Source: Paraburkholderia panacisoli (GTDB taxonomy: Bacteria; Pseudomonadota; Gammaproteobacteria; Burkholderiales; Burkholderiaceae). Taken from it: 64,000 bases of DNA. Below are positions 62,283 through 64,000 of the stretch, piece after piece; the first letter of the stretch is position 1, and every line of letters begins with the position of its first letter. The stretch covers positions 109,004 to 173,003 of the forward strand of contig NZ_VTUZ01000019.1 in assembly GCF_008369935.1 (NCBI RefSeq), read 5' to 3'. Position numbers and translations under genes: made by a program. The notes below the pieces were generated by a model. The model was not told where the DNA came from. It was given only the letters and a program-made list of their open reading frames with translations, and searched no databases.

Positions 62283-63119
62283 TCAGGTGTCGAGCCGGCG
62301 CCCCGGCGTGCCGCCGATCTCGACGACGATCTTGCCGATGCACTCGAGCAGCGCCGGCGCGGCGCGCGAGATCAGCCAGTCGCGCGGACATTGGTCCGCC
62401 GAGCCGCCGCAATTGACCGCATAGCGCTCGCCCGACGGGCCGACGAAGCCCAGCGCGATCGCGTTCAGGCCGTCGTGCCACTCGCCGGTGGCGATCGCGA
62501 AGCCGCGCTCGACGGTCTCCTGCAACGCGCTTTCAAGGCGGCTGCCGATGTAGCCCCAGTCATCGCCTTCCGCCGCCTGCAAGCCGACCAGCAGCTTGTC
62601 GCGCTCTGGCTGCGTGAGCGCCGCGAGGTACGCGCGGCCCACCGCAGTGCGGCTCAGATTCATCCGTGAGCCGATCTCGAGGCGCGACACCAGCACCGCC
62701 GAGCGCGGCCGGATCGCGTCGATCACCACCATGTCGAGACGGTCGCGCACGGCCAGATGCACGGACAGCGCGGTGCGTTCGGCGAGTTCGATCAGGAACG
62801 GCCGGGCGCGCGCGCGGATATCGAAGTTGCGCAGAAAGCCGTTGCTCAGTTCCAGCACCGAGGAGGTCAGCACGAAGCGCTCGCTGTCCGGCAGCCGGAA
62901 CAGGTAGCCGGCACTGACCAGCGTGGCGGTGATGCGCGAGACGGTCGGCTTGGGAATGCCGGTCAGTTCGGTGAGTTCGCGATTGCTGAGCGGCGCGTCG
63001 GCGGCCGCCACCGAGCGCAGCACGGTCAGGCCGCGGGCAAGCGCGGTGACTTCATCGCCCGAGCCGTCTTTGTCTTTGACCGGCTCGGCGGCGGTTCTGG
63101 AGGGAGAGGATCGGTTCAT
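62283..63119 (-). CDS. IclR family transcriptional regulator
   Basis: 278-aa regulator. N-terminal winged helix (about 25-85: ALARGLTVLRSVAAADAPLS, TELTGIPKPTVSRITATLVS) and C-terminal IclR effector domain (about 100-270) containing RTAVGRAYLAALTQPERDKL and NCGGSADQCPRDW, which may contact a small aromatic or organic acid. Its target is not evident: no divergent gene lies to its right, and mdtABC follow it in the same direction. Possibly pump regulator, but unproven. Confidence 0.9.
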   Translation of the reverse strand: MNRSSPSRTAAEPVKDKDGSGDEVTALARGLTVLRSVAAADAPLSNRELTELTGIPKPTVSRITATLVSAGYLFRLPDSERFVLTSSVLELSNGFLRNFDIRARARPFLIELAERTALSVHLAVRDRLDMVVIDAIRPRSAVLVSRLEIGSRMNLSRTAVGRAYLAALTQPERDKLLVGLQAAEGDDWGYIGSRLESALQETVERGFAIATGEWHDGLNAIALGFVGPSGERYAVNCGGSADQCPRDWLISRAAPALLECIGKIVVEIGGTPGRRLDT

Positions 63120-63475
63120 GTTTTTTTTTGGAACTTTATTTCAATTTATGCGTTCTCAGCCTGCTAAACAACCGAGCCGCGCGAGCGCGCCGGGGGCCCG
63201 GTGGTCGGCTCTTCAGTGAAATTTTCATAGAACACTCAATCGTATTAGGAGATTTTGCCGTGCCGAATAAAGCCTCATTAGATTTTGCTTGACTTAGTCA
63301 GCATAACCATAAAAAATGGAATCCTATTTCGAAAGACGACTTCAGGTTGCGAATTTCCAGTTCTGAACTCGCCGCGGTTCGCGCAGTCTCCGGTCCAGCG
63401 TCTTCTCACCGTTCATCGTCATAGCCCGCACCGGGCATCACAGCGACCCCCCAACTTTCGAATACCGTCTCTCAG

Positions 63476-63511
63476 GTTCTAGCACGGCCCTCGGAATGGC
63501 TAGAACTTTTT
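63476..63511 (+). terminator. Terminator-like hairpin, first of a tandem pair
   Basis: Eight-bp perfect arms (63476-63483 with 63499-63506), 15-base loop, followed by TTTTT. Confidence 0.6.
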
Positions 63512-63543
63512 AAGGCGTCACGGCAACGTGACGCCTTTTTTTT
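63512..63543 (+). terminator. Strong intrinsic terminator, second of the pair
   Basis: Perfect 11-bp stem (63512-63522 with 63527-63537), GCAA tetraloop, followed by a long T-run to 63543. Directly abuts the previous hairpin. Confidence 0.88.
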
Positions 63544-63716
63544 CGCCCGTATCGGCGCACAACAAAATCTGCAGCTTTGCTCTGTTTGACGCCGCACCGC
63601 AGCAATTTCGGGGTTTTTGCTGTGACCGCAAGGGCGACACGCGGGCCCTCAGTTCGAGCGGACTTTCATATTCAGTATTCGCTTACTTTAACCTGCGACG
63701 GACTTTCTTGCTGGCA

Positions 63717-63820
63717 TCAAACCAGCAACTGCCAGGTCTCCACACCGACCACACGTGCCAATGCGTCCAAGGTATCAAGCGTTGGTGCGACAGTCTGACT
63801 TTCAATTTTGTAGTTGGGGG
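63717..63820 (-). pseudogene. C-terminal stub of XRE-type regulator
   Basis: On minus, up to the IS edge, the frame reads YKIESQTVAPTLDTLDALAR followed by VVGVETWQLLV and a TGA at 63717. This is the end of a Cro/CI-type helix-turn-helix (glutamate-containing helix, then the SPTLxTLxxLAxxLGV pattern). The beginning of the gene is absent where the IS-like sequence starts, so the gene seems interrupted. The rest may lie beyond the window. Confidence 0.6.
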
Positions 63821-64000
63821 TGCGGCGGATAAGTTGGACTACCCGGAGGTAGTTCATGTATTCGTACGAAGACCGCGTTCGAGCAGTCAAACTCTATATC
63901 CGACTCGGTAAGCGTCTCACAATGACCGTTCGTCAATTGGGTTATCCGACAACGAAAGCTCTTGAGCGTTGGTATCGGATATACGAGCAATCCCAGGATT
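63821..64000 (+). mobile_element. Left end of an IS3-type insertion sequence
   Basis: Begins about TGCGGCGGATAAGTTGGACT, the style of terminal repeat seen in IS3-group elements, followed 35 bases later by a transposase OrfA start. The element runs off the right edge. The exact outer base is inferred from the TG start. Confidence 0.6.
63856..64000 (+). CDS. IS3-type transposase OrfA, N-terminal part
   Basis: 48 codons visible before the window ends. MYSYEDRVRAVKLYIRLGKR, then TMTVRQLGYPTTKALERWYR, form the helix-turn-helix of IS3-family OrfA proteins (recognition of the terminal repeats). CGGAGG lies nine bases ahead of the ATG. In complete elements the catalytic DDE domain comes from OrfB by -1 frameshifting; that part lies outside. 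Confidence 0.75.
   Translation, partial: MYSYEDRVRAVKLYIRLGKRLTMTVRQLGYPTTKALERWYRIYEQSQD

Larger units (their letters stand above)
63120..63716. other. Gene-free stretch with tandem terminators
   Basis: About 600 bases, AT-richer at 63120-63350. Holds the IclR promoter, then two adjacent plus-strand terminators (63476-63511, 63512-63543) with no plus-strand gene before them. TTGACT at 63289-63294 with an A-rich segment 15-17 bases downstream is a weak promoter candidate, so a small RNA of about 200 nt is possible. Confidence 0.45.

Overview
This is a high-GC window whose gene content and protein types (split AstA, the HutF/HutG histidine route, DUF4148, glgC-glgA, MdtABC-type RND pump) point to a beta-proteobacterium of the Burkholderiaceae, most likely Paraburkholderia. 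That assignment is inference from protein flavour, not from a database search. I saw no rRNA, tRNA or CRISPR array.

Layout. 1-7660: histidine utilisation operon hutH(partial)-C-U-D-I-F-G, all on +, taking histidine through urocanate, imidazolone propionate, formiminoglutamate and formylglutamate to glutamate and formate. 7660-15400: a 44-residue secreted His/Cys peptide with its own terminator, an HTH-like hypothetical protein, an AraC regulator translationally coupled to an exported DUF3857/transglutaminase-like protein, an orphan LivK-like binding protein, a conserved acidic protein and a frameshifted DUF4148 gene. 15490-19540: pdxY and the glycogen pair glgC-glgA. 19940-25580: alpha/beta hydrolase, luciferase-like monooxygenase, then a sulfur-flavoured group: a decayed cysteine-dioxygenase-like gene overlapping the start of a four-domain rhodanese, followed by a lone sulfonate-type binding protein. 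26460-28000: BamE-like lipoprotein and patatin-like phospholipase.

28450-40170 is a complete arginine module. HisQ-HisM-HisP are the permeases and ATPase, followed by an ArgR-like AraC regulator, the full AST pathway astC-astA(alpha)-astA(beta)-astD-astB-astE, and the matching periplasmic binding protein at the far end, closed by a strong hairpin.

40270-45800 looks like foreign or remodelled DNA. Directly behind that hairpin lies what may be the 5' end of a group II intron. Then comes a visibly AT-richer, tightly overlapping six-gene operon: cupin, SAM methyltransferase, membrane di-iron desaturase/hydroxylase, DUF2000, AzlC, AzlD. The right flank is a shattered acetoacetate decarboxylase gene. 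This operon is the best candidate for an undescribed system: a small pathway that modifies an amino-acid-like compound and exports it.

46080-52660 groups four c-di-GMP/HDOD signalling proteins. 52830-53960 has a secreted peroxiredoxin and a small membrane protein. 54040-61920 is an MdtABC-type tripartite efflux system without an outer-membrane partner; its MdtC carries an unusual Ser/Thr/Ala-rich insertion. An IclR regulator follows, then a gene-free stretch with tandem terminators. At the right edge an IS3-type element appears to cut an XRE-type regulator.
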